Under the pieces are notes generated by a model. The model ran no database searches. It had not been told where the DNA came from and saw nothing but the letters and a program-made list of their open reading frames with translations. The position numbers and the translations under genes were made by a program. A DNA stretch of 64,000 nt, from the NCBI RefSeq assembly GCF_013282575.1, contig NZ_JAAAYE010000019.1, forward strand, positions 37,931 to 101,930. Reading direction: 5' to 3'. This document shows positions 15,750 through 23,838 of the stretch, in pieces. Positions within the stretch are counted from its first letter, which is position 1, and each line of letters opens with the position of its first letter. The DNA is from Paraburkholderia sp. NMBU_R16 (GTDB taxonomy: Bacteria > Pseudomonadota > Gammaproteobacteria > Burkholderiales > Burkholderiaceae).

Positions 15750-16562
15750 TCACTGTACATCGGCGGCGCGCATCGCGCGGTATTCCCTTCTCACGATATC
15801 CATGAGCTCCGCCACCGAAGTCAGCGCGCTCTTTTGCTCGTACGTCACGCGGCCTCGCTGCATCAACATGATGCGATCCGCTATATCGAGCGTCTGCGCA
15901 TAGTTATGCATGATCATGATGATGGACAACCCTCCTTTTTCCTTCAGCCGCATCAGGAGGTCGATGATGAGCCCCGCCTCGCGCGCACCCATCGCGGCGA
16001 GCGGTTCGTCGAGTAACAGAATCTTCGCATTGGAATAGACGGCGCGCGCCACGGCAATGGCCTGACGCTGGCCGCCTGAAAGGCGTTCCACGGGCAAATC
16101 CACCGAAGGTACGTGCACCCCCACGTCGTCGAGACACTGCGCCGCGCGCTCGCGCATCTGCTTGTGATCGAGCAGCCTAAACGGTCCGCGCCGCACGATT
16201 TCGCGGTTCAGGAACATGTTGTGATAAATGCTCAGCGAATTCGCGAGCGCGAGATCCTGGTATACGCATTCGATACCGAGCGAACGCGCATGGTCGACGG
16301 AACGCAGCAGCGTCTCCTGACCGTCGATGTAAAGCGTGCCGCTCGTTTGTTGATGAAAGCCCGTCAGTATTTTGACAAGCGTGGACTTGCCCGCGCCATT
16401 GTCGCCGAGTATGCCGAGAATTTCCCCGCCGCCGAGCGTGAGCGAAACGCCGTCGAGCGCAGTCACCGCACCGAAACGTTTGACGAGGCTCTCGCCGTGC
16501 AGCGCGAGCGGCGCATCGGCGGCCGCGTTCGCGCCAGGCGAGGCGGTTTGCGATTCGTCCAT
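15750..16562 (-). CDS. Sugar ABC importer, ATP-binding subunit (FrcA-like)
   Basis: A 270-aa ATPase of the simple-sugar (CUT2) importer type, but with one nucleotide-binding domain rather than the two of RbsA/MglA, as in FrcA. Walker A GDNGAGKST (about residues 53-61), signature LSGGQRQAIAVARA, Walker B ILLLDEPLAAMG, switch His in IIMIMHN. It powers uptake together with the permease and binding protein just upstream; its ATG (16562) shares its first base with the permease's last, so translation is coupled. A 498-codon open frame that adds 228 residues upstream is a shadow of the permease. Confidence 0.92.
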   Translation of the reverse strand: MDESQTASPGANAAADAPLALHGESLVKRFGAVTALDGVSLTLGGGEILGILGDNGAGKSTLVKILTGFHQQTSGTLYIDGQETLLRSVDHARSLGIECVYQDLALANSLSIYHNMFLNREIVRRGPFRLLDHKQMRERAAQCLDDVGVHVPSVDLPVERLSGGQRQAIAVARAVYSNAKILLLDEPLAAMGAREAGLIIDLLMRLKEKGGLSIIMIMHNYAQTLDIADRIMLMQRGRVTYEQKSALTSVAELMDIVRREYRAMRAADVQ

Positions 16563-17572
16563 CAGCGCCCTCCCTTGCGGCGAATGCGTCCAACATGAAT
16601 GTTGAAGATCATCGCCGCGAGAATCGCGGCGCCAAGAATGATGTTGAACGTGAAGGCGTTGATGCCGATCAGCGTGAACCCGTCGTTGAGAATGCCGAGC
16701 ACAGCAGCACCGATGAGTCCGCCCACGATAGTGCCCGAGCCGCCCGTGAGCGGCGTGCCGCCGATCACGGCGGCAGCCACGGCAAGGAACATGATCTGGT
16801 TGCCGCCCGCCTGCGGATCGATCGAGGTAATGCGAAAAGCCTCGAGCATGCCGGTGAAGCCCGCCAGCACCGCCGCGAGAACGAAGTTGCCGAGGCGCAG
16901 CCGGTTCACATGAATGCCAGCCTCGCTCGCGCCGAGTGCATTCGCGCCTGCAGCCTGCGTATGCAAACCCCAGCGCGTATGCCGCAACAACACGTGCATG
17001 GCGATAGCGATCGCCACGGTCCAGACGATCTCGCTGTAGCCCCATGCGCCCATGAACTCGGAGAACGTCGGCGATCCGGGTGCAGCGGCGGGCGTGCCGT
17101 GCGAAACGGTGAGTGTGATGCCGTTGATGAGAAACAGCGTGCCGAGCGTGGTGACGAACGAAGGCAACCGCAGCCAGACCGTGACCGCGCCGTTGACGAA
17201 GCCGACGAGCGCCGCAGCCACGAGCCCCGCGATCACCGCGAGCCACATCGGCGCACCGGCTTCGTTCGCAAACACCATCATGAACGGCGCGAAGGCGAAC
17301 ACCATGCCTGCCGATAGATCGATATCGCCGCCGATCATCAACATGATTTCGCCGAACGCGATAATCGCCACCGGCGCGATGAACTGCGAAAGATTGACGA
17401 GGCTCGCGTTGGTGAGCAGGAAATCGTGGTTCGCAAATTCGAAATAGGCGGCCAGCAGCACGGCCACGAGCAGAATGCGCAGCTCAGCCGCCCATCGCGA
17501 TACGAACGGAACGCCCGCGCGCCGTGCCGCGCGGGCCGCTTCGATCTGACTGGTTTCGTTCACTGTATTCAT
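16562..17572 (-). CDS. Sugar ABC importer, permease subunit
   Basis: A 336-aa inner-membrane permease of the BPD_transp_2 (RbsC/FrcC) family, with about eight to ten hydrophobic segments. Family landmarks: IIAFGEIMLMIGGDIDLSAG near residues 71-90 (the 'DLS.G' motif), GTLFLINGITLTVS, and GGTPLTGGSGTIVGGLIGAA (the cytoplasmic coupling loop). The cytoplasmic N-terminus is about 30 residues. The gene order binding protein-permease-ATPase, with one-base overlaps at each junction, is that of FrcBCA in rhizobia, so fructose, ribose or mannose-type sugars are the first guess. Confidence 0.92.
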   Translation of the reverse strand: MNTVNETSQIEAARAARRAGVPFVSRWAAELRILLVAVLLAAYFEFANHDFLLTNASLVNLSQFIAPVAIIAFGEIMLMIGGDIDLSAGMVFAFAPFMMVFANEAGAPMWLAVIAGLVAAALVGFVNGAVTVWLRLPSFVTTLGTLFLINGITLTVSHGTPAAAPGSPTFSEFMGAWGYSEIVWTVAIAIAMHVLLRHTRWGLHTQAAGANALGASEAGIHVNRLRLGNFVLAAVLAGFTGMLEAFRITSIDPQAGGNQIMFLAVAAAVIGGTPLTGGSGTIVGGLIGAAVLGILNDGFTLIGINAFTFNIILGAAILAAMIFNIHVGRIRRKGGR

Positions 17573-18681
17573 TACGACCTGATGGCGCCCTTCATCGGAA
17601 CGATCTGCGGCTTGGTAGTCTTGCCCTCATAGCGCGTCGAAGTATTCAGGTACGGCTCGACGGTGTCCTTCGTCACGAATTTGAGGCCGGTGTTGATGTC
17701 GGCCGGCCCCACCAACCCGCCCGACGCAAGGAATACGAAAGCCTCCATGACAGTATAGAAACCCTGTACGTAGGGCTGCTGATCGATGGTGAAATCGAGA
17801 AAGCCTTCGTGGATATGCTGGATCGTGGCCGGAAGCAAATCGAAGCCGCCGCCGTGCACGCCCTTCGATGGCAGGTTCGATTCCTTCATCACCTGTGCAA
17901 CGCCCTGGGTACTGCCCGCGTCCACGGCGAACATGCCCTTCAGATCCTGGTGGCCCAGATAAAACGCCTTGATCTTCGAAAGCTCCTCGTTGACCGTCGC
18001 GCCCGTGGCCACGGTCTGGATGTCGATCTTCTTGCCGGACTTCATGATCGCCTCCTTGGCACCGTCCAGACGCGGCTGGATATTGAGCTGCCCCGGTGTC
18101 GCGATGAAAAGTGCGACCATCCCACTGTCGATGAGACTCACGATGCGCTCGCCCATCTGATAGCCGGATAGATAGAGATCCTGCCCGATGTAGGCGAGGC
18201 GAGGATTCTTCTTGCCGCGCGGCGCGTCGGCGTTATACGCGAATACGGGAATCCCGGCATCGAGCGCGGCCTGGATAGGCTTGTCGAACGCTGTCGGATC
18301 GACGATCGGCACGGCGATCGCATCGGCCTTCGCCGCGATCGCCGAATTCACGGCGCGGACCATTTCGCCCGCATCCGAATTGGCCGAACCCGTCCACTGA
18401 TAATCCATGTTGAGCAACGCGCAGGCGTCCTGAATGCCGTACTGCGTCGGCACGAAGAACGGGTTCGTGGTGACGTGATTGACGAACACGATCTTCCATC
18501 TCTTGTGCGACGGAAAAGCCGCCTCGGCAGCCTGCGCGGTGCCGATCAGCCCCCCCGCCCCGCCCAGTGCGCCCATCAGCGAAAGCGCCGCGCCCAACCC
18601 CGCCCCTTGCATCAGTCCGCGCCGCGCCGCGTTGAACCCTTCACCGCCGTGTTCCTGATCGTCATCCCGTTCGTGTGCCAT
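17572..18681 (-). CDS. Periplasmic sugar-binding protein with Tat-type signal
   Basis: A 369-aa substrate-binding protein of the type 1 periplasmic (ribose/LacI-like) fold; it captures sugar for the permease. ATG 18681 has GGAGGAAGAG upstream. The leader is unusual: 20 charged residues (MAHERDDDQEHGGEGFNAAR), then RRGLMQGAGLGAALSLMG and a cleavage region AQA-AEA, which looks like a Tat signal (twin Arg) rather than Sec. The mature part has WKIVFVNHVTTNPFFVPTQY (N-lobe strand 1 and ligand loop), AIAVPIVDPTAF, and AGIPVFAYNADAP, then GMFAVDAGSTQGVAQ. Its TAA overlaps the permease ATG (TAATG). It is first in the operon. Confidence 0.9.
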   Translation of the reverse strand: MAHERDDDQEHGGEGFNAARRGLMQGAGLGAALSLMGALGGAGGLIGTAQAAEAAFPSHKRWKIVFVNHVTTNPFFVPTQYGIQDACALLNMDYQWTGSANSDAGEMVRAVNSAIAAKADAIAVPIVDPTAFDKPIQAALDAGIPVFAYNADAPRGKKNPRLAYIGQDLYLSGYQMGERIVSLIDSGMVALFIATPGQLNIQPRLDGAKEAIMKSGKKIDIQTVATGATVNEELSKIKAFYLGHQDLKGMFAVDAGSTQGVAQVMKESNLPSKGVHGGGFDLLPATIQHIHEGFLDFTIDQQPYVQGFYTVMEAFVFLASGGLVGPADINTGLKFVTKDTVEPYLNTSTRYEGKTTKPQIVPMKGAIRS

Positions 18682-19037
18682 CTCTTCCTCCAGTTCTTTA
18701 CTTCGTAGGTCGATACGATCGACGTCGAGCCGATCGCTTGCAGATGCTGGATGGCACCGGGAGCGCCGTTGGATTGAGCTGGACCGGGGCATGCACAACT
18801 GCAACCTCGGTCGGAGGCGTTCAATGATGCGCCGCGTGGTACCGGGAAAATGTTAGTGCAGCGCGGCTGCGCCTCCTAATCTTGCGTTCGGCCACATCGG
18901 CAGGTCACCTGTCCTTGTTTTCATCGGAAAACGTACTAACGTTCAAATGGCGGCCAAGAGCCGTCCATACATAAAAGGGAGACATACGCCCCCCGAGTGC
19001 TACCGAACCACGGCGGCACGGGCGAGGGGTACCGATC
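18682..19037. promoter_or_regulatory. Divergent control region, sugar importer / pdh operon
   Basis: 356 bases between two divergent operons. Seen: a perfect small dyad AACGT-ACTA-ACGTT at 18930-18943, about 95 bases before the pdhA ATG. LacI-type regulators use comparable sites, but no regulator gene adjoins. GGAGGA (minus) near 18687-18692 is the ribosome site of the binding protein. No gene fits here. Confidence 0.35.
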
Positions 19038-20132
19038 ATGAGTACTGCCGCCCGCTTTCAGGTCGAATACACCCGCTATCTCGACCCCGACGGTAACGCG
19101 ACGCAACCGCTGCCCGCGTTTGCAAACGAAACGGCACTGCTCGTCGAACTATATCGCGCAATGACACTGACGCGTTCGTTCGACAACAAAGCAGTTGCGC
19201 TGCAACGCACCGGCAAACTCGGCACGTTTGCCTCATCGCTCGGGCAAGAGGCCATCGGTGTCGGTGTGGCCGCGGCCATGCAGCACGACGATGCGCTGTT
19301 TCCTTCCTATCGCGATCACGCCGCACAATTACTGCGCGGCGTCACCATGACTGAAAGCCTGTTGTATTGGGGCGGCGACGAGCGCGGGAGCAATTTTGCC
19401 GCTGCGCGTCACGATTTTCCGAATTGCGTGCCGATCGGGACGCAGGTCTGTCATGCCGCAGGCGCGGCTTACGCGTTCAAGTTGCAAAAAACGCAGCGCG
19501 CGGCGGTCACGGTCGTCGGCGACGGCGGCACGTCCAAAGGCGATTTTTACGAAGCGATGAACATGGCCGGCATCTGGCGGGCGCCGCTGGTCATCGTCGT
19601 CAATAACAATCGTTGGGCCATTTCAATGCCGTGCGAACGTCAGACGGCAGCCGGCACGCTCGCGCAAAAGGCCATTGCGGCAGGCATCGAGGGCCAACAG
19701 GTGGACGGCAACGATGTCATTGCCGTGCACGACGCGATGCGCCGCGCACTCGACAAAGCGCGGCGCGGCGAGGGCCCCACGCTCATCGAAGCGCTCAGCT
19801 ACCGGCTCGGCGATCACACGACGGCCGACGATGCGACGCGCTATCGCGATCCGGAAACAGTCGCCCAACAATGGGCGAGCGAGCCCATTGCACGTCTTCG
19901 TAAGTACCTCGTCCAGGTCGGTGTCTGGGACAAGACGCAGGAAGAAGCGCTTTCGCGGACCTGTCGAGAGCAAGTCGAGAGCGCGGTCGAAGCCTATCTC
20001 GCCGTGGCACCGCCGACCGTCTCGGCCATGTTCGAGCATTTGTATGCAACGCTGCCGCGTGCGCTCGACGAGCAATTGGACACGGCACTGCGATTCGCGA
20101 ACGGCGAGAGCGCGGAGGACGACCATGCCTGA
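19038..20132 (+). CDS. pdhA: 2-oxo acid dehydrogenase E1 component, alpha subunit (PdhA-type)
   Basis: A 364-aa thiamine-diphosphate enzyme subunit that, with E1 beta, decarboxylates pyruvate or a branched-chain 2-oxo acid and reductively acylates E2. Seen: the TPP motif GDGGTSKGDFYEAMNMAGIW, ending in VVNNN, as in all PdhA/BkdA1 proteins; FPSYRDHAAQLLRGVTM and GDHTTADDATRYRD (the regulated loop). The N-terminus YLDPDGNATQPLPAF matches the PdhA of Gram-positive-type heterotetramers rather than the AceE single-chain E1 normal in Burkholderia, so this is an additional complex. Its stop overlaps the E1 beta start by eight bases. Confidence 0.92.
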   Translation: MSTAARFQVEYTRYLDPDGNATQPLPAFANETALLVELYRAMTLTRSFDNKAVALQRTGKLGTFASSLGQEAIGVGVAAAMQHDDALFPSYRDHAAQLLRGVTMTESLLYWGGDERGSNFAAARHDFPNCVPIGTQVCHAAGAAYAFKLQKTQRAAVTVVGDGGTSKGDFYEAMNMAGIWRAPLVIVVNNNRWAISMPCERQTAAGTLAQKAIAAGIEGQQVDGNDVIAVHDAMRRALDKARRGEGPTLIEALSYRLGDHTTADDATRYRDPETVAQQWASEPIARLRKYLVQVGVWDKTQEEALSRTCREQVESAVEAYLAVAPPTVSAMFEHLYATLPRALDEQLDTALRFANGESAEDDHA

Positions 20133-21108
20133 GTTGAATCTCGTCGAAGCCGTCAATCGCGCCCTCGCCTATGAGCTGGAGCACGATCCATCGGTTGTAT
20201 TGCTCGGCGAGGATATCGGCGCCAATGGCGGCGTATTTCGCGCCACGCTCGGATTGCAGGCGCGTTTCGGCACCGAACGGATCGTCGATACACCGCTCGC
20301 CGAAACGGCGCTTGCGGGCACGGCGATCGGCATGGCCGCGATGGGCTTGCGTCCTGTCGTCGAGATTCAATTCAGCGGGTTCATTTATCCGGCGATCGAC
20401 CACATACTCAACCATGCCGCGCGATTGCGTCATCGCACACGCGCAAGGCTCATGTGTCCGCTCGTGATCCGCTCGCCTTGCGGGGCGGGCATTCATGCAC
20501 CCGAGCATCATTCGGAGAGTCCCGAGGCGCTGTTCGCGCATATGCCGGGGCTACGGGTCGTCATGCCCTCCTCGCCCGAACGCGCCTACGGTTTGCTGCT
20601 GGCCGCCATACGCGATCCGGACCCCGTCGTCTTTCTCGAACCGACCCGGCTCTATCGGCTCTACAAGCAACCGGTCGAAGACGACGGTACCGCTGCGCCG
20701 CTCGACACCTGCTTCACGTTGCGCGAAGGTACCGACGTGACGCTCGTCAGTTGGGGCGCCATGCTCCATGAAGTGCAAACGTCCGCCGACGCCCTCGCCG
20801 CCGAGGGCATCGAAGCGGAGATCATCGATGTCGCGACGCTGAAGCCGCTCGACATGGAAACCATCGTGGCCTCCGTCGCGAAGACGGGGCGCTGCGTCAT
20901 CGTTCATGAGGCGCCCCGCACATGCGGGCTCGGCGCCGAAATCGCCGCGAATCTCGCGGAGCGCGGGCTCTATTCGCTGCTCGCGCCGATCGAGCGTGTC
21001 ACCGGCTACGACGTGGTCGTTCCGCTCTTTCGGCTCGAGGCCCAATACATGCCGAGCGTCGCGCGCATCGTGAGCGCGGTCCGAAAAACGCTCGAGGCAT
21101 CCACATGA
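20125..21108 (+). CDS. pdhB: 2-oxo acid dehydrogenase E1 component, beta subunit
   Basis: A 327-aa partner of E1 alpha; the two form the alpha2-beta2 E1. Family landmarks: VVLLGEDIGANGGVFRATLG, IVDTPLAETALAGTAIGMAA, FSGFIYPAIDHILNHAARLR, PCGAGIHAPEHHSESPEALF (holding the catalytic-site histidines) and LLAAIRDPDPVVFLEPTRLY. The ATG at 20125 lies within the end of the alpha gene (ACCATGCCTGAG), and its TGA overlaps the E2 start ATGA at 21105. Translation of all three is therefore coupled, giving subunits in step. Confidence 0.93.
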   Translation: MPELNLVEAVNRALAYELEHDPSVVLLGEDIGANGGVFRATLGLQARFGTERIVDTPLAETALAGTAIGMAAMGLRPVVEIQFSGFIYPAIDHILNHAARLRHRTRARLMCPLVIRSPCGAGIHAPEHHSESPEALFAHMPGLRVVMPSSPERAYGLLLAAIRDPDPVVFLEPTRLYRLYKQPVEDDGTAAPLDTCFTLREGTDVTLVSWGAMLHEVQTSADALAAEGIEAEIIDVATLKPLDMETIVASVAKTGRCVIVHEAPRTCGLGAEIAANLAERGLYSLLAPIERVTGYDVVVPLFRLEAQYMPSVARIVSAVRKTLEAST

Positions 21109-22265
21109 AAGTCTTCAAGCTCCCCGACCTCGGCGAAGGCCTGCAAGAAGCCGAGATCATCGAATGGCGTGTCCACGAGGGCGACGAAGTAAAGGTCGAT
21201 CAACCGCTTCTCGCGGTCGAAACGGCCAAGGCGATCGTCGATATTCCTTCGCCCCAAGCGGGCCGGGTCGCGAAGCTGTTCGGCAAGAAAGGCGACATCA
21301 TGCACCTGGGTGCACCGCTCGTCGCGTTCGAGGGAGCGAACGACGATACGGGCACGGTGGTCGGCCAGATGCCGCAGATGCAACCGACGCAGCCTTCGAT
21401 TCCTTCCGCACGTCCCGCACCCGCAGGACACATTGCGCGCGAGGTGTCCATGCGCGGTGTCGTCGCGCCCGGCGCGGGCGCCCGGGCTCCCTCGATCAAG
21501 GCGACGCCAGCCGTACGTGCCTTGGCCCGCACGCTCGACATCGATTTGGCGATGGTCACGCCGTCGGGCCCCGATGGCGTCGTGACCTCGGCGGACGTGC
21601 AGCGCACGGCCAAACTGCTCGTCGAACTGGGACCGCCCGAGGAGTTGCGCGGGGTGCGCCGCGCGATGGCGCAAAACATGGCGCGCGCCCAAAGCGAGGT
21701 GGCCGCGGCTACCGTCATCGACGATGCCGATATCGATGCCTGGCCGCCCGGTACCGATGTCACGATCCGGCTCATTCGCGCGCTCGTGGCCGGATGCCGC
21801 GCGGAGCCGGGACTCAACGCGTGGTTCGACGGCCGCGCGGCGCGCCGCCATGTGCTTGCGCATATCGATGTCGGCATCGCGGTCGATCTTCCGGACGGCC
21901 TCTTCGTGCCCGTGCTGCGCGACGTGGCACATCGCGATGCCGCCGACTTGCGCGCAGGTCTCGATCGCATGCGCGCCGATGTTCAAGCGCGCAAAATCCC
22001 GCCCGAGGAATTGCGCGGCGCAACCATCACACTGTCCAATTTCGGCATGATCGCCGGCAAATACGCCGCGCCGATCGTCGTGCCGCCAACCGTGGCAATC
22101 CTCGGTGCGGGCCGGATTCACGACGGCATCGTGGCGGAAAACCGCCAGGCTGTCGTGCATCGGATCTTGCCGCTAAGCCTGACGTTCGATCACCGCGTGG
22201 TGACGGGCGGCGAAGCGGCACGGTTTCTCGCGGCGGCAATCGCCGATCTACGGGCTCTCGACTGA
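21105..22265 (+). CDS. pdhC: 2-oxo acid dehydrogenase E2, dihydrolipoyl acyltransferase
   Basis: A 386-aa E2 core protein. The lipoyl domain (1-75) carries the acceptor lysine K42 in VETAKAIVDIPSP. A proline-rich linker leads to the peripheral-subunit-binding domain (about 133-170: TPAVRALARTLDIDL, PSGPDGVVTSADV), then the catalytic domain. There the usual DHRxxDG active-site motif reads FDHRVVTGGEAARFL, i.e. the histidine is kept but the aspartate position is Thr; I recall the same TGG variant in other E2 proteins, so it may be a subfamily trait. No E3 (lpd) gene follows, so a shared E3 must be supplied from elsewhere. Substrate (pyruvate, acetoin or branched-chain acid) is not settled. Confidence 0.92.
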   Translation: MKVFKLPDLGEGLQEAEIIEWRVHEGDEVKVDQPLLAVETAKAIVDIPSPQAGRVAKLFGKKGDIMHLGAPLVAFEGANDDTGTVVGQMPQMQPTQPSIPSARPAPAGHIAREVSMRGVVAPGAGARAPSIKATPAVRALARTLDIDLAMVTPSGPDGVVTSADVQRTAKLLVELGPPEELRGVRRAMAQNMARAQSEVAAATVIDDADIDAWPPGTDVTIRLIRALVAGCRAEPGLNAWFDGRAARRHVLAHIDVGIAVDLPDGLFVPVLRDVAHRDAADLRAGLDRMRADVQARKIPPEELRGATITLSNFGMIAGKYAAPIVVPPTVAILGAGRIHDGIVAENRQAVVHRILPLSLTFDHRVVTGGEAARFLAAAIADLRALD

Positions 22266-22328
22266 CGACTGACGCAGCGGCCATTCGACACGCCGTCTAG
22301 GCCGAATTTGCCGCATCCATCGCAAAAA

Positions 22329-22352
22329 GCGGCAGGGTTTGCTCCCTGCCGC
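22329..22352. terminator. Hairpin after the pdh operon
   Basis: Perfect 9-bp stem GCGGCAGGG-TTTGCT-CCCTGCCGC. Five A precede it, so it is a textbook terminator on the minus strand and a weaker one (CTTAT after the stem) on the plus strand, 63 bases beyond the E2 stop. It probably stops pdh transcription. Confidence 0.7.
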
Positions 22353-22454
22353 CTTATGGGGATTGGGCGCCGGGCCGGCACAAGTCTTGCAGAGATAAAT
22401 CTATGCGGCCTGCATTTCCCCGCATTCTTTTCAATTCGCTCGTGCGAGGTCGAT

Positions 22455-22610
22455 ATGTTAGGAACCATTTTGCTCGTCGTGCTGATTCTCCTTCTGATCG
22501 GCGCTTTTCCTGCCTGGCCGTATAGCCGCGGCTGGGGCTATGCACCTACCGGTGGTCTGGGCCTGTTGCTCGTCATCGTGATCCTGCTCGTGGTGTTCGG
22601 CCAGATATAG
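22455..22610 (+). CDS. DUF3309 small membrane protein, 51 aa
   Basis: Tiny hydrophobic protein of the DUF3309 family: MLGTILLVVLILLLIGAFPA (TM1), WPYSRGWGYAPTGG loop, then GLLLVIVILLVVFGQI (TM2). Such proteins are common in Burkholderia and rhizobia and are often stress-linked; function unknown. The short length and the W-P-Y-S-x-G-W-G-Y loop fit the family exactly. The ATG is 22455; the longer open frame from 22308 runs through the terminator hairpin and is not used. Confidence 0.9.
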   Translation: MLGTILLVVLILLLIGAFPAWPYSRGWGYAPTGGLGLLLVIVILLVVFGQI

Positions 22611-22623
22611 CGCTTCAAGCCTG

Positions 22624-22676
22624 GTTTTTTATTCGCTGACTCGCGTGCCGCGGCATCCGATCCGCCCGCGGCACGC
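22624..22676 (+). terminator. Hairpin downstream of the DUF3309 gene
   Basis: GCGTGCCGCGG (22643-22653) pairs perfectly with CCGCGGCACGC (22666-22676) across a 12-base loop. A T6 run (22625-22630) comes before rather than after the stem, so this is a terminator-like or mRNA-protecting structure rather than a textbook one. Confidence 0.5.
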
Positions 22677-22745
22677 TCAATGCAAAGAGGTGCGCGAAAG
22701 ACCATTGCGTCTTGCAATCAAACCATCGCTGGAAGGCATGGAGCC

Positions 22746-23828
22746 ATGCGGATCGCCCAAATCGCCACGCTGTACGAAAGTGTCCCGCCGAACGGATACG
22801 GAGGTATCGAACGGGTCGTGTCCTGGCTGACTGAAGCGCTCGTCGAGCGCGGCCACGAGGTCACGCTGTTCGCAAGCGGCGATTCGATCACGCGGGCGCG
22901 GCTCATCGCCGGTTCGCCGGTCGCGCTCAGGTGCATCGAAGATACGGCGGACCCGCAAGCGTTTCACTTCGCGATGCTCGAACGCGTCGTTCGGATGTCA
23001 TCCGAATTCGACATCGCCCATTTCCATACCGATTATCAAGGTTTCCCTTTTGCGCGCAGGCTTGCCTGCCCACACTTGACCACGCTGCATTGGCGGCTCG
23101 ACATACCCGGGCTCGAACCGCTTTATCGAGCGTTCGCCGATCTACCGCTCGTATCGATTTCCAACGCGCAGCGCTCGCCCTTACCTTGGGCCGGCTGGAC
23201 CGGTACCGTCTATCACGGGTTGCCGGCGAATCGATTGACGCCTTCATTCGAGGCTCACGATTACCTCGCTTTCCTCGGCCGCATCGCACCGGCCAAGCGC
23301 CCCGATCTGGCCATCGAAATCGCGGAGCGCGCGGGCATACCGCTGAAGATCGCCGCGAAGATCGACAACGGCGATCGCTGGTACTACGACGGCAGCATCG
23401 CGCAGCTCTTTCAAGATCCGCTGATCGAATATTGCGGCGAACTCGGCGATGAGCAAAAGCACGCGTTGCTGTGCCATGCCCGTGCCCTGCTGTTTCCGAT
23501 CGATTGGCCCGAACCGTTCGGGCTCGTGCTCATCGAGGCACTGGCATGCGGTACGCCCGTCATCGCATTCGGACATGGGTCCGTGCCCGAAATCATCGAG
23601 GACGGCGTCAACGGATTCATCGTCGGCAATGTCGATGAGGCCGTGGCCGCGGTGGCTCGGCTTCACGAAATCGACAGGCGGGCCTGCCGCGCCACGTTCG
23701 ATGCTCGCTTCACGGTGGAGCGAATGACGGACGAATATGTCGCCCTCTATACGAAGTTATTGAGCGCGTCGAATCAACCGAACCTTGGCGATGTGTACCA
23801 GCGCTCCGGCGCGCCCGCGAATCAATGA
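22746..23828 (+). CDS. Glycosyltransferase family 4
   Basis: A 360-aa GT-B glycosyltransferase. MRIAQIATLYESVPPNGYGG IERVVSW is the GT4 N-lobe with a GGIE loop; HFHTDYQGFPFARRL and TLHWRLDIPGLEPLYRAFAD follow. The C-lobe has FLGRIAPAKRPDLAIEIAER and the E-x7-E donor site in PEPFGLVLIEALACGTPVIA, then HGSVPEIIEDGVNGFIV. Cytoplasmic; donor unknown. ATG 22746 is used because the motif starts at once; upstream in-frame starts add unrelated sequence. It ends 10 bases before the HAD-ATPase gene, so the two are probably co-transcribed. Paired GT4 + HAD genes sometimes make trehalose-like or glucosyl compatible solutes, which is speculation here. Confidence 0.9.
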   Translation: MRIAQIATLYESVPPNGYGGIERVVSWLTEALVERGHEVTLFASGDSITRARLIAGSPVALRCIEDTADPQAFHFAMLERVVRMSSEFDIAHFHTDYQGFPFARRLACPHLTTLHWRLDIPGLEPLYRAFADLPLVSISNAQRSPLPWAGWTGTVYHGLPANRLTPSFEAHDYLAFLGRIAPAKRPDLAIEIAERAGIPLKIAAKIDNGDRWYYDGSIAQLFQDPLIEYCGELGDEQKHALLCHARALLFPIDWPEPFGLVLIEALACGTPVIAFGHGSVPEIIEDGVNGFIVGNVDEAVAAVARLHEIDRRACRATFDARFTVERMTDEYVALYTKLLSASNQPNLGDVYQRSGAPANQ

Positions 23829-23838
23829 GGAGAATGAA

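Noticed and set aside
15750..17246. 498-codon open frame on the minus strand as one long protein
   Set aside because: Only its last 270 codons, from 16562, are the ATPase. The first 228 are an Arg/His-rich shadow of the permease, which is intact in another frame.
21006..22160. 384-codon minus frame opposite E2
   Set aside because: His/Arg/Asp-rich shadow; E2 motifs are intact on the plus strand.
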